Of a stretch of DNA of 64,000 bases, positions 16,516-25,835 are shown piece after piece. The stretch comes from CADEFX01 sp050260355 (GTDB taxonomy: Bacteria > Pseudomonadota > Alphaproteobacteria > Rhizobiales > Hyphomicrobiaceae). The notes under the pieces are model-generated. The model was not told the origin of the DNA. It made no database searches and saw nothing but the letters and a program-made list of their open reading frames with translations. The stretch is taken from the NCBI GenBank assembly GCA_050260355.1, contig JBLNBZ010000054.1, positions 1-64,000 on the forward strand. The letters run 5' to 3'. How positions within the stretch are numbered: position 1 is the first letter of the stretch; each line of letters begins with the position of its first letter. The position numbers and the translations under genes are program-made.

Positions 16516-16566
16516 CGGTACCCAACTCCCTCGACATATGAGCTTCCCGTGACCCTCAAATCTGAC

Positions 16567-17535
16567 CTAATGATGGCCGGGTCTCGAGCCGCTGCCCCAT
16601 GCTGCAGTGCTCTGGCTGCAACCGTGCCATGTGTAACACGCTTTCCGATGGCGAGTCATAAGGTTGCGCGCATCCTCATTGACACGCGCTGCATCACGGG
16701 ACGCGCCCGATCGCGGCGAGGGGCTTGTAGAAGCCAGGCGTGAGCCCGGCCTCCGATCGCGCCGCATCGTTGAACGGGGGCTTGATCGAGCCGCGAAAGT
16801 GCTTGCGCACAAGCGCGTGGAGGTCGGCTCGGGCATCAGCCCTTCGCGCTCACAAAGGAAGCGGAACCACCTCGCCCCGAACGCAACGTGACGCTTCTCG
16901 TCGCGATAGATGACGCCGATGACGGCGGCGGACTCGCGGTCTCCGCTCGCTTCGAGGCTCGCGATCAACCCCGGGCTCACATCGAGGCCGCGTGCCTCGA
17001 GCACCAGGGGAACGATGGCGACACGCGCCAGCAGGCTGTCGCCGGTGGCTTGGGCCGCCTGCCAAAGTCCATCGTGGGCGGGCAGATCTCCGTAGGCCGC
17101 ACCGAGCTCGCCCAGCCGTCGCGAGACCAGCTCGAAATGCTGAGCCTCCTCCAGTCCGACCTGCACCCAGTTGTCGAAATACGAGCGCGGCATGTCGACA
17201 TGCATGAAGCGGCCGATCAGGTCCCACGTCATGTCGATCGCGTTGAGCTCGATGTGGGCCAGCGAGTGCAGTAGCGCGACGCGGCCCTTCTCGCCCTGGG
17301 TCGAGCGCCGCGGCATCGCGCGGGGAGGAAGCAGCTCGGGCCGCTGCGGCCGTCCCGGGCGATCCGGCATCGGCGGAGCGAGTGTCATCGGCCCCACGGA
17401 CAGCCTTCGCTGCGACCACGCTTCGGCCGCGGCCTTCGCCAGCCGCACTTTCTCGGTGGGTTCGATGGCCGCGACGATGGCGCCTGCCACCGCCGCGAGA
17501 CTTGCTGCGCGATTGCCTGCTGGACCGGCGGTCAT
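16567..17535 (-). CDS. DUF455 ferritin-like protein with frameshifted C-terminus
   Basis: The first about 230 residues are a clear DUF455/ferritin-like four-helix domain, with metal-ligand style motifs SLAHIELNAIDM, GLEEAQHF and YRDEKRHVAFGARWF. After EREGLMPEP (about 16826-16830) the frame turns into Ser/Arg-rich sequence unlike the family. Reading one base over restores the expected end: ADLHALVRKHFRGSIKPPF and then a DAARSEAGLTPGFYKPLA-type tail with a TGA at 16694-16696. One missing G near 16828 explains this. As written, the protein is 322 residues with an aberrant tail; the repaired gene would span 16694-17535. It lies 15 bases downstream of bcp, probably in one operon. Confidence 0.8.
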   Translation of the reverse strand: MTAGPAGNRAASLAAVAGAIVAAIEPTEKVRLAKAAAEAWSQRRLSVGPMTLAPPMPDRPGRPQRPELLPPRAMPRRSTQGEKGRVALLHSLAHIELNAIDMTWDLIGRFMHVDMPRSYFDNWVQVGLEEAQHFELVSRRLGELGAAYGDLPAHDGLWQAAQATGDSLLARVAIVPLVLEARGLDVSPGLIASLEASGDRESAAVIGVIYRDEKRHVAFGARWFRFLCEREGLMPEPTSTRLCASTFAARSSPRSTMRRDRRPGSRLASTSPSPRSGASRDAARVNEDARNLMTRHRKACYTWHGCSQSTAAWGSGSRPGHH

Positions 17536-17550
17536 GGCCTCATCTTGGGC

Positions 17551-18015
17551 TTAGGCTTTCAGCTCTCGAGCCGCGGCCAGCACCTCCTTCGCATGACCCG
17601 GCACCTTGACCTTGCGCCAGCTCCGCGCGATGCGTCCGCGTGCATCGATCAGGAAGGTCGACCGCTCCACGCCCATGTACTTGCGGCCATACATGGACTT
17701 CTCCACCCACACGCCGTAGGCGTTGGCGGCCGCCTTCTCGGGGTCGGCTGCGAGCCTGATGTCGAGGGCGTGCTTCTTGGCGAACTTCTGGTGGCTTTCG
17801 ACGCTGTCGGGAGACACCCCGATGACCACGACACCGGCCTTGCGGAAGTCGTCGGCCAGAGCCGTGAAGTCCTTCGCTTCCGTCGTACAACCCGAGGTGT
17901 CGTCCTTGGGGTAAAAGTAGACGACCGCGGGCTGCTTGAGCTTGGACAACTTGAGCTTTTCACCGGTCTGGAGCATCAGCTCGAAGTCCGGCGCCTTGTC
18001 CCCATCGCGTAGCAT
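17551..18015 (-). CDS. bcp: Thioredoxin-dependent peroxiredoxin, Bcp/PrxQ type
   Basis: This enzyme reduces hydrogen and organic peroxides. The ATG at 18015 begins MLRDGDKAPDFEL and gives 154 residues, the normal Bcp length; a longer frame upstream is not supported. The peroxidatic Cys is in DDTSGCTTEAKDF near residue 43. The resolving Cys that many Bcp proteins have five residues later is absent (Lys-Asp here), and no other Cys exists, so it should act as a 1-Cys enzyme needing an external thiol. It is divergent from the AsmA-like gene. Confidence 0.92.
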   Translation of the reverse strand: MLRDGDKAPDFELMLQTGEKLKLSKLKQPAVVYFYPKDDTSGCTTEAKDFTALADDFRKAGVVVIGVSPDSVESHQKFAKKHALDIRLAADPEKAAANAYGVWVEKSMYGRKYMGVERSTFLIDARGRIARSWRKVKVPGHAKEVLAAARELKA

Positions 18016-18235
18016 TTCTGCGCCTTTCTTTCGTCGCTTTTGTCCAACCACATGCCATGTTAGCGCGCTGTGCGGAAGCGTTCTTTGTCGACCGAGTCCC
18101 GAAGGGGGAATCGCGCGTTTCGCAATGCCGCCATATGCGGTCGTGCGACTACGGCGCTCGTCGCGATTGGCGCGATCGTGTCGCCGTGACTTGAGCTTGG
18201 GTCGGGGGCACGTGGCGAGCAAACGAAACGAGGGG

Positions 18236-21200
18236 ATGCAGACTCGCGGTCGGCCGGCGAATCGCACCCAGCCGCCGCCCGTCCCCGGCATGGCCAACAC
18301 GCCCCCTACGGTGCGCACGGGACGGGGCAGGACCGCACGCGGACGCGCCCCCAGGGATAGCCGCTGGCTGATTTGCGCCAAGGTGCTGGGGAAATCCGTC
18401 GCCGTTGTCGTGCCGCTTGTCGTGCTGGCCGTCGGCCTCGTCTATTTCCGTCTCCTGCAAGGGCCGATCTCGATCAGCTTCCTGGTTTCGCCGGTCGAGC
18501 GTGCGCTCAAGTCCGAGCTGCCAGGCGTAACGATCGATATCGAGGACGCCATCGTTCGCCTCGCCGATCAAGGCGGCATCGAGTTTCGCCTCAAGAACGT
18601 TCGGATCGACGAGGCCGATGGCGACACGCTTGCGCTGGCGCCGCTGGCTGCCGTCCAGCTCAGCACCAAGGCCATGCTCTCCGGCCGAATCGCGCCTGCC
18701 CGGATCGAGCTGATCCAGCCGCGCATCGTCATGGCCCAGGATGAGGAGGGCAATCTCGCGCTGAGCTTCACGCCCACCGAAGGCCAGGGCGCGACCGCGC
18801 CGGCCCAGTCTGGCACCCCGGAAGCGGCAGCCAGGACCACGCAGCCAGACAAGCCGCGCCTGTCGCCGGAGCCGAGCGTGCGGCGCTTCGCGCTGGCCCG
18901 GACGCTTGCGGAGACCTCGGCGCGCGCCCGCCGGCAGGTAGACGCGGCATCGTTCCTGGAGGCCGTCGGTCTCAAGGACGCCGAGGTCATTCTGGACGCC
19001 GCTGGCCAGCGCGCCGTGTGGCGCGTGCTCGAGTTCGACGTCAATCTGGAGCACAAGCAGAAGCGCAGCATCATCGTCGGCGCGGGCAAGATCGCGGCCG
19101 CGGGCGGCCCCTGGACCTTCACCTTCCGTACGGAGGATTCGCAGAAGTCGCAGACCGTTCGCGTCGATGCGTCCGTGCATGACCTGGTGCCGCAAGGATT
19201 GGCGCGCGGACTGCCCCAGCTCGCCGTCCTCAACGGCATCGACTTTCCGGTCTCGGGGCAGGGCACCGTCGAGCTGTCCACGGCCGGCGAGATCCTGCGG
19301 GGCAATTTCACCCTCGAGCTCGAGCCCGGCCGGTTCTTCTCGCCGTGGCTCGAGGGCGGCCCGATCAACGTCGGCTCGGGCCGCCTCGACGTGCGCTACA
19401 CGGGCGAGGGGCAGCGTTTCGATCTCGGGCCTTCCAGCCTCTCGTGGGGCAAGAGCAGCATTATCGTCGGCGGCACGGTGATGCCCGGCACTGCGGTATC
19501 CGGCCGTCCGACACCGTGGGAATTCGATCTGAGATCCTTGGGTGGAGTCCTCGCCGCCGAGGACCTCGACGTGCCCCCGCTCAAGATCAATCAGTGGCTG
19601 GCGAAGGGGCGCATCGCGCTCGAGTCGGGCCGCATCAGGGTCGACGCGTTCCAGGTCGACGCCGGCGGCGCGCAGGTGACCATGTCGGGCGATGTCGCCA
19701 ACGTCGGCGGGCGCATCGAGGCCTGGGTCGAGGGGCAGGTCGGTCAGATGCCGGTCGCATCGCTCAAGGCGCTTTGGCCGAGCGCGCTCGCGCCCCGGGC
19801 GCGAGCCTGGGCGGGCCTCAATCTCCTCAAGGGCACGCTCAAGGGCGGATCGTTCAAGATCTCCACCAATCGCGACGCGGCCGTTGGCCCCGAACGCGCC
19901 CGAGGCGCCGAGGAGCGACGCCGTGCGGTCACGTTCGAGGGGAGCGACCTCGAGATTGCCCACATCAGGGGGCTGCCGCCGGTCGAGTGCCCGCGTGCCC
20001 TGTTGCGCGTCGAAGGCGACACCGCCGAGATCACGGTGCCCGACGGCACCATCACCACCGCGCAGGGTCGTCGCATCACGCTGAAGTCGGGCCGCGCGCT
20101 GGTCAGCAAGATCGACAGCGAGCACCCCCTGGCCGAGATCACAGTCAAAGGCCAGGCCCCGGTTCCCGCCCTCCTCGACATCGCCGAGCTCGAGCCGATC
20201 TCGCTCAACAAGGCCATCGGGGCCGCACTTGCCGGCGCCGACGGCAAGGTCGAGGGCCAGCTCCGCGTCACGTCGCCTCTCGGCGACAACGTGACTGCGG
20301 CCGACATCAAGATCGAGTCCAAGGTTCGCATCACCGATGGACGCGTGAAGAACGTGTTCGGCAATCACGACATCCACGGCGCGAGCATCGCCATCGATGC
20401 CACCGAGAAATCGGTCGACGTCAGAGGCGACATCCTCATCGCCGGCGTCGGCATGAAGCTCAGCGGCCAACGGCTGATCGGCCTGCCCGACGAAGAGCAG
20501 CCGCCGATCAAGATCAGCGCGAGGCTGGACAACAGCGACCGCAACCAGCTCGGCCTCGATCTCAACCACATGGTCCAGGGCGACGTTCCGGTCGAGGTCA
20601 CCGTGCAGCGCAACGGCCACGAGGATGCTCGCGTGCATGTCGTCGCCGATCTCACGGCCGCGGAGCTGACGCTGGACGACATATCATGGCGCAAGCCGTC
20701 AGGTCGTCCGGCCAACCTGCAATTCGACGTCGCCAAGAGCCGTACGGCGGGATTGGATCTGCAGAATTTCAGGCTCACTGGCGACAACATCGCCATCGAC
20801 GGATGGGTCGGCCTCGGCCCCGACCATCATGCCCGCGAGTATCACTTTCCGAGCTTCTCCATCAATGTGGTGAGCAACATCGAGGTGCAGGGCACGCTCC
20901 GGAATCGGGTCTGGGACGTGAAGGCGCGCGGCAAGACCTACGATGCCAATGACCTGTTCAGATCCCTCATCGCCTTCGGCCAGATCGGCGAGAAGCCGGT
21001 GCCGCGCGATCGTCCTGGCCTAGACTTGTCGGCCGAGATCGATACGGTGCTGGGGGCCTCCGATACCTCGATCCGCTCGGTCAAGCTGAAGCTGCAGAAG
21101 CGCGCCGAGCAGCTCACGATGCTCGATCTCCGCGGCACCTTGGACGGCGGCAAGCCACTGACCGCGAGACTGAAGCAGGATCGCAATCAGTCGCGCATCG

Positions 21201-21973
21201 TGATCGCGGAGTCGCCCGATGCCGGCCAGGCGCTCAAGCTGATCGGCTTCTACCAGAATATGATCGGAGGCGCTGGCGAGCTCGAGATCAATCTCGACGC
21301 GCGCGGTAACGCAGAGCGCTCCGGCGTCCTGACCATCCGCAACTTCCGCGTGCTCGGCGACCCGGTCGTCTCCGAGGTGCTGCAGAATGCGGACGAGGGC
21401 CGTCCGGCCATCGAGGGCAGGCCGACCCGCCGCGTCGTGCGCGAGCAGTTCGACTTCGATCGCCTGGACGCGCCGTTCTCGTTGGGGAACGGCCAGCTCG
21501 TCCTCCAGAATACCCACGTCAAAGGCGACGCCGTCGGCGCCACGCTGCGCGGTAAGATCGATTACAAGACGCGCCGCCTCCAACTCGGCGGCACCTACGT
21601 CCCCTTGTCCGGCGTCAACAGCAGCTTCGCCCCGATCCCGATCCTGGGGCCGCTGCTGACCGGTCCGCGCGGCGAGGGCGTGCTCGGCATCACCTTCGCC
21701 ATCGAGGGGCCGATGGCGCAGCCGCAGGTCATCGTCAATCCGCTGTCGCTGGTGATGCCCGGCATCCTGCGCGAGATTTTCCAGATGACGCCGGAGAACC
21801 CCCGCATCACGCCGCGCGAGGACCGCGCGCCGGCGAAGGGCTCCAAGTCCGGCAGCGGTCCACAGGTGCGGGCCAGCTCGCGCGAGAGCGCGGCCGGCAC
21901 GCAGCGCGGCGAGACCGAGATGATCGACGGCTGGTCGTCGGAGACCACCACGCCCGCTGCCAGGCCGAAATAG
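18236..21973 (+). CDS. Large AsmA-like / DUF3971 (YhdP-type) envelope protein
   Basis: A protein of about 1245 residues with an N-terminal membrane anchor (VAVVVPLVVLAVGLVYF near residues 55-75) and a very long periplasmic part made of repeated beta-rich segments. The DUF3971 region is in the first half and an AsmA-like C-terminal domain lies around ARGNAERSGVLTIRNFRVLG to the end. YhdP/TamB/AsmA relatives are bridge-like proteins thought to carry phospholipids from the inner to the outer membrane. Two starts are possible, GTG 18212 and ATG 18236; I prefer 18236 because of the adjacent AGGGG. The tail is charged and disordered. Confidence 0.85.
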   Translation: MQTRGRPANRTQPPPVPGMANTPPTVRTGRGRTARGRAPRDSRWLICAKVLGKSVAVVVPLVVLAVGLVYFRLLQGPISISFLVSPVERALKSELPGVTIDIEDAIVRLADQGGIEFRLKNVRIDEADGDTLALAPLAAVQLSTKAMLSGRIAPARIELIQPRIVMAQDEEGNLALSFTPTEGQGATAPAQSGTPEAAARTTQPDKPRLSPEPSVRRFALARTLAETSARARRQVDAASFLEAVGLKDAEVILDAAGQRAVWRVLEFDVNLEHKQKRSIIVGAGKIAAAGGPWTFTFRTEDSQKSQTVRVDASVHDLVPQGLARGLPQLAVLNGIDFPVSGQGTVELSTAGEILRGNFTLELEPGRFFSPWLEGGPINVGSGRLDVRYTGEGQRFDLGPSSLSWGKSSIIVGGTVMPGTAVSGRPTPWEFDLRSLGGVLAAEDLDVPPLKINQWLAKGRIALESGRIRVDAFQVDAGGAQVTMSGDVANVGGRIEAWVEGQVGQMPVASLKALWPSALAPRARAWAGLNLLKGTLKGGSFKISTNRDAAVGPERARGAEERRRAVTFEGSDLEIAHIRGLPPVECPRALLRVEGDTAEITVPDGTITTAQGRRITLKSGRALVSKIDSEHPLAEITVKGQAPVPALLDIAELEPISLNKAIGAALAGADGKVEGQLRVTSPLGDNVTAADIKIESKVRITDGRVKNVFGNHDIHGASIAIDATEKSVDVRGDILIAGVGMKLSGQRLIGLPDEEQPPIKISARLDNSDRNQLGLDLNHMVQGDVPVEVTVQRNGHEDARVHVVADLTAAELTLDDISWRKPSGRPANLQFDVAKSRTAGLDLQNFRLTGDNIAIDGWVGLGPDHHAREYHFPSFSINVVSNIEVQGTLRNRVWDVKARGKTYDANDLFRSLIAFGQIGEKPVPRDRPGLDLSAEIDTVLGASDTSIRSVKLKLQKRAEQLTMLDLRGTLDGGKPLTARLKQDRNQSRIVIAESPDAGQALKLIGFYQNMIGGAGELEINLDARGNAERSGVLTIRNFRVLGDPVVSEVLQNADEGRPAIEGRPTRRVVREQFDFDRLDAPFSLGNGQLVLQNTHVKGDAVGATLRGKIDYKTRRLQLGGTYVPLSGVNSSFAPIPILGPLLTGPRGEGVLGITFAIEGPMAQPQVIVNPLSLVMPGILREIFQMTPENPRITPREDRAPAKGSKSGSGPQVRASSRESAAGTQRGETEMIDGWSSETTTPAARPK

Positions 21974-21985
21974 CCTCGTCCGAGC

Positions 21986-23239
21986 TCATACCGGCTTCAG
22001 CAGCACGTGGCGCTTGCGCCCGAGCGACAGCTTCACCACGCCCTCGGCCATCACATCCTTCTGTGTAATGACGTGCCGATCGTCGGTGATGCGCACGTCG
22101 TTGACGAGCACCGAGTTGTTGGCCACGGCCCGGCGCACCTCCCCGTTCGAGGCGGCAAGCCCTGCGCGCACGAAGGCTGTGAGCAGCCCGAGCCCGCCGG
22201 CGATCTCAGCCAGCGGCACCTCGACCGTCGGCAATCCATCGGCGATCGCACCCTGCTCGAACGTCTTCTGCGCCGTCTCGGCTGCTGCCTCCGCCTGTGC
22301 GCGCCCGCGGATCAGCGCTGTTGCCTCGGTCGCCAGCACCTTCTTGGCCTCGTTGATCTCGGCGCCCTCGAGCGCCTCGAGCTTCGCGATCTCGCCCATC
22401 GGCAGCGTCGTGAAGAGTTTGAGGAACCGCCCGACATCGGCATCCTCGGTGTTGCGCCAGAACTGCCAGTAGTCGTAGGTCGAAAGCTGCTCCTCGTTGA
22501 GCCACACCGCACCGTCTGCGGTCTTGCCCATCTTGGCCCCCGAGGCGGTCGTCAGTAGCGGCGTGGTGAGCGCATAGAGCTGATGCGTTCCCATCCTGCG
22601 TCCGAGGTCGACGCCGGTGACGATGTTGCCCCATTGATCGGAGCCACCCATCTGCAGATTGCAGCCGGTGCGGCGGGCAAGCTCCACGAAGTCGTAGGAC
22701 TGCAGGATCTGGTAGTTGAACTCGATGAACGACATCTCCTGCTCGCGCTCGAGGCGCAGCTTCACCGACTCGAGCGTCAGCATGCGATTGACCGAGAAAT
22801 GGCGCCCGATGTCGCGCAGCATCTCGATGTAGTTGAGCTTGGTCAGCCACTCCGCGTTGTCGAGCATGATGGCGTCGGTCTTGCCCGGGCCGAACGTGAG
22901 AATCTTGGCGAACACCTTGCGGATGCTCTCCTTGTTGCGCTCGATCTCGTCGATGGGTCTGAGCGCCCGCGTCTCATCCTTCCCGGACGGATCGCCAACC
23001 CTGGTCGTGCCGCCCCCCATGAGCGTAATCGGCTTGTTGCCGGTCTGCTGCAGCCAGTAGAGCATCATGATGGAGATCAGATTGCCCACGTGGAGCGACG
23101 GCGCCGTGCAGTCGTATCCGACGTAGGCAATAACCTCCCGCCGCTCGGCCAGGGCATCCAGACCTTCGAAGTCGGAGCACTGGTGGATGAACCCGCGCTC
23201 GTCGAGCGTGTTCAGGAAGTCGGATTTGAATCTGCTCAT
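21986..23239 (-). CDS. tyrS: Tyrosyl-tRNA synthetase
   Basis: TyrS charges tRNA-Tyr. The 417-residue protein has the class I HIGH-type motif in DCTAPSLHVGNLIS near residues 45-58, the tyrosine-binding region QMGGSDQWGN, and the KMSKS-type loop as KMGKT near 237. A C-terminal S4-like RNA-binding domain (VRRAVANNSVLVNDVRI) completes it. It converges with the AsmA-like gene and diverges from anmK with a 51-base gap. Confidence 0.96.
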   Translation of the reverse strand: MSRFKSDFLNTLDERGFIHQCSDFEGLDALAERREVIAYVGYDCTAPSLHVGNLISIMMLYWLQQTGNKPITLMGGGTTRVGDPSGKDETRALRPIDEIERNKESIRKVFAKILTFGPGKTDAIMLDNAEWLTKLNYIEMLRDIGRHFSVNRMLTLESVKLRLEREQEMSFIEFNYQILQSYDFVELARRTGCNLQMGGSDQWGNIVTGVDLGRRMGTHQLYALTTPLLTTASGAKMGKTADGAVWLNEEQLSTYDYWQFWRNTEDADVGRFLKLFTTLPMGEIAKLEALEGAEINEAKKVLATEATALIRGRAQAEAAAETAQKTFEQGAIADGLPTVEVPLAEIAGGLGLLTAFVRAGLAASNGEVRRAVANNSVLVNDVRITDDRHVITQKDVMAEGVVKLSLGRKRHVLLKPV

Positions 23240-23290
23240 GGCCGTCAGCTTCGCGTTTGCGCCGCACTCGCGCGCCGTCTAGGGTGGTGA

Positions 23291-24427
23291 ATGCGAGGCA
23301 AATTGCACGGGATAGGCGCAATGGGCAAGGTGATGCGCGCGATTGGCCTCATGAGCGGCACCTCCATGGACGGCATTGACGTCGGCCTGCTCGAGACCGA
23401 TGGCGATCTCACGGTCAAGCGGGGCCCATCGGCCTCCACGCCCTACACGCCGCAGTTCCGCGCGCGCCTCGCGCAAGCCGTCGCTGACGCTGCAACCTTG
23501 CGCGGCCGGCACGAGCGCCAGGGCTGCCTCGCCGGCGTCGAGCGTGAGCTGACAGAGCTGCATGCCGCAGCGGTGCTGCGCTTCATGGGCGATCACAATC
23601 TGCAGCCGATGGCGATCGATGTGATCGGCTTTCACGGTCAGACAGTGCTGCACGACCCCAACCGCAGGCTGACCGTGCAGCTCGGGGACGGTGCGCTGCT
23701 CGCCGGCGCGACGCGCGTCGACGTGGTCTATGATCTGCGCGCTGCGGATTTCGCCGCCGGTGGCCAGGGCGCGCCGCTGGCTCCCGTCTATCACCGTTCA
23801 CTCGTCAGCAGGCTGCCGAACCGGCCGATCGCGTTCCTCAATATCGGCGGCGTGGCCAACGTCACCTGGATCGGACGCGCCGGCGAGCTCGTGGCGTTCG
23901 ACACCGGCCCCGGCAATGGCATGATCGACGACTGGATGCAGCGCCGTTGCGGCCTGCCTTGCGACGAGGCCGGTCGGCTTGCTGCCTCGGGGCGCGTACG
24001 CGACGCCTACGTCACGCAGTATCTCAGGCATTCCTACTTCAGCGCGCCTTCACCGAAATCCCTCGACCGCAATACCTTCCCCTCCGAGCTCGTGGACGGT
24101 CTTTCCGACGAGGACGGCGCCGCCACTCTTACCGCGTTCGCGTCCGAGGCGATCGCCATGGCGCGCGCTCACTTTCCCGAGCAGCCCGCCCTATGGATCG
24201 TCTCCGGCGGCGGGCGCAAGAACCGCACCTTGATGAGCATGATCGCGGCGCGGGTCGAGAATGCCGTCGTGCCGTCGGAAGCCATCGGCGTCGATGGCGA
24301 CAGCCTGGAGGCCGAGGCCTGGGCCTATCTGGCCGTGCGCTCGCTGAGCGGCTTGCCCATCAGCTATCCGGGCACCACGGGCGTGCCGCAGCCGATGACC
24401 GGCGGCGTGCTCGCCCGCGCGCCCTAA
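23291..24427 (+). CDS. anmK: Anhydro-N-acetylmuramic acid kinase
   Basis: AnmK phosphorylates and opens 1,6-anhydro-MurNAc released by cell-wall turnover, feeding it back as MurNAc-6-phosphate. The ASKHA-type kinase motifs are present: GLMSGTSMDGIDVGL at the start, DVIGFHGQTV, FLNIGGVANVT, DTGPGNGMIDDW and the late WIVSGGGRKN. It has 378 residues from ATG 23291; ATG 23321 (MGKVMRAIGLMSG) would match family length equally well. The divergent neighbour is tyrS. Confidence 0.95.
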   Translation: MRGKLHGIGAMGKVMRAIGLMSGTSMDGIDVGLLETDGDLTVKRGPSASTPYTPQFRARLAQAVADAATLRGRHERQGCLAGVERELTELHAAAVLRFMGDHNLQPMAIDVIGFHGQTVLHDPNRRLTVQLGDGALLAGATRVDVVYDLRAADFAAGGQGAPLAPVYHRSLVSRLPNRPIAFLNIGGVANVTWIGRAGELVAFDTGPGNGMIDDWMQRRCGLPCDEAGRLAASGRVRDAYVTQYLRHSYFSAPSPKSLDRNTFPSELVDGLSDEDGAATLTAFASEAIAMARAHFPEQPALWIVSGGGRKNRTLMSMIAARVENAVVPSEAIGVDGDSLEAEAWAYLAVRSLSGLPISYPGTTGVPQPMTGGVLARAP

Positions 24428-24443
24428 GGGCGGCTGTCCGCTC

Positions 24444-25112
24444 CTATTCCTTCTCCTTGCGCGCCGCCTCGATGGCCACCATGCGCTTGTCGAGGTATTC
24501 CCCGACCACCGTCTTCAGCTCCTCGTGCGCCCCCTCGAAGAAGTGGTTGGCGCCGGGAATGATGACATGATCGAGCTTGATGCCCTTTTGCGTCTTGGTC
24601 CGCACCGACAGGTCGGCGACGGCCTGGCTCGGCACCACGCGATCCTTTTCGCCGCTGACGAGGAGACCCGATGATGGGCACGGCGCCAGGAACGAATAGT
24701 CATAGAGGTTGGCCGGCGGTGCCACGCAGATGAAGCCGTCGATCTCGGGCCGGCGCATGAGCAGCTGCATGGCGATCCAGGTTCCGAACGAGACGCCGGC
24801 GATCCAGCACGAGCGGGCGTCCGGATTGTGCATTTGCAGCCAGTCGAGAGCAGACGCCGCATCCGCGAGCTCGCCCGGTCCATTGTCGAAATAGCCCTGG
24901 CTGCGGCCGACGCCGCGGAAGTTGAAGCGGAGCACGGAGAAGTTTCGCTCCGTGAACGTATAGTAGAGGTGGTAGACGATCTGGTTGTTCATCGTCCCCC
25001 CGAACTGGGGGTGCGGGTGAAGGATCAGGGCGATCGGGCTGCCGCCCTTTCCTTCGTGGTGATAGCGGGCCTCGATACGGCCTGCTGGGCCGTTGATGAT
25101 CAGCTCAGGCAT
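24444..25112 (-). CDS. Alpha/beta hydrolase (COG2945 type)
   Basis: A 222-residue serine hydrolase of the small alpha/beta group. The oxyanion segment is ALILHPHPQFGGTMNN, the nucleophile elbow is GVSFG near residue 107, an acid is in VSGEKDRVVP, and the catalytic His is in IPGANHFFEG. Relatives have CDP-diacylglycerol-type or esterase annotations, but no substrate is established. It converges with anmK and diverges from the suf operon, whose promoter region it borders. Confidence 0.88.
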   Translation of the reverse strand: MPELIINGPAGRIEARYHHEGKGGSPIALILHPHPQFGGTMNNQIVYHLYYTFTERNFSVLRFNFRGVGRSQGYFDNGPGELADAASALDWLQMHNPDARSCWIAGVSFGTWIAMQLLMRRPEIDGFICVAPPANLYDYSFLAPCPSSGLLVSGEKDRVVPSQAVADLSVRTKTQKGIKLDHVIIPGANHFFEGAHEELKTVVGEYLDKRMVAIEAARKEKE

Positions 25113-25214
25113 CGGGCAGGGGCACTTTCGTTCATATCGTGAGTAGAGGGGGCTTCCGCCGGGCGCGCGGCCTGGCAGGGCATTGGCTCGAGCCGTTGGA
25201 CGCGGCGAAAATAC

Positions 25215-25243
25215 TTGACTTGCGCGCTCGGAATTTCCATATT
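25215..25243 (+). promoter_or_regulatory. Predicted sigma-70 promoter of the suf operon
   Basis: TTGACT at 25215-25220, a 17-base spacer, then CATATT at 25238-25243. This is a good -35 and an acceptable -10 for the housekeeping sigma factor, in the only long gap before iscR. The predicted start point is near 25250. Confidence 0.6.
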
Positions 25244-25246
25244 CAG

Positions 25247-25263
25247 CTTAGAACTGTTCGAAA
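25247..25263. promoter_or_regulatory. Iron control element (Irr box) at the suf promoter
   Basis: CTTAGAA, three bases, TTCGAAA. The known alphaproteobacterial ICE bound by Irr is TTTAGAA-N3-TTCTAAA; 12 of 14 defined positions match. It starts three bases past the predicted -10 box, where bound Irr would block transcription. Irr is active under iron limitation (low haem), and suf operons are known Irr targets in Rhizobiales. Confidence 0.7.
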
Positions 25264-25373
25264 ATGGCGGGTCTCGCCTGTCCGGCGCGCGCGGGGCTTC
25301 TTAACACGGGCCGGGGTGGCAAAATCAAGGGTTATCGCAGCGAGCTCGGTCAAGACTCGTTGTTCCGCGTGGA

Positions 25374-25835
25374 GTGAAAGCCTTGGAGCTGAACACCAAA
25401 GGTCGTTACGCCGTAATGGCGATGGCAGACCTTGCGAAGCACGGCACAGAGAGCGCCGTGCCGCTTTCGGCCATCGCGGAGCGTCAGCACATTTCTTTGG
25501 CCTATCTGGAGCAGATTTTTCAGCATCTGCGGCGTGCGGGCCTTCTCGAGAGCGAGCGCGGCCGTTCCGGCGGTTATCGGCTGACCCGGACGCCGGATGC
25601 CATCTCGGTCGCATCGGTGATGGCCGCCGTCGAAGAGGGCACGCGCATGACGCGCTGCGCCGGCGAAGGCCAGCCGCCCTGTTTGCCGGGGCATCGGTGC
25701 CTCACGCACGGGCTGTGGGATGCGCTTGGCGACCACATCACCGCGTTCCTATCGGAAGTGACGCTCAAGGATGTGTTGGACGGCATGCCCGCGCACAAGA
25801 GGCGTCTCAGCACTGTGGAGCTGAGGGCGCAATGA
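25374..25835 (+). CDS. iscR: Rrf2-family Fe-S sensing regulator, IscR type
   Basis: The 153-residue protein has the Rrf2 winged helix (NTKGRYAVMAMADLA, then SERGRSGGYRL) and three Cys in RCAGEGQPPC and GHRCLTH, the cluster-ligand arrangement of IscR. IscR senses Fe-S supply by carrying a [2Fe-2S] cluster and adjusts Fe-S assembly genes. The start is a GTG at 25374. As first gene of the suf operon it probably autoregulates the operon together with Irr. Its stop overlaps the next start as ATGA. Confidence 0.92.
   Translation: MKALELNTKGRYAVMAMADLAKHGTESAVPLSAIAERQHISLAYLEQIFQHLRRAGLLESERGRSGGYRLTRTPDAISVASVMAAVEEGTRMTRCAGEGQPPCLPGHRCLTHGLWDALGDHITAFLSEVTLKDVLDGMPAHKRRLSTVELRAQ

Noticed and set aside
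18149..20638. Long minus-strand open frame opposite the AsmA-like gene
   Set aside because: It is antisense to a gene with a coherent membrane anchor and family motifs, and has no start region or domain of its own.
25139..25831. Upstream extension of the cysteine desulfurase frame through the promoter and iscR
   Set aside because: It lies over the suf promoter and iscR in another frame; ATG 25832 overlapping the iscR stop is the natural start.
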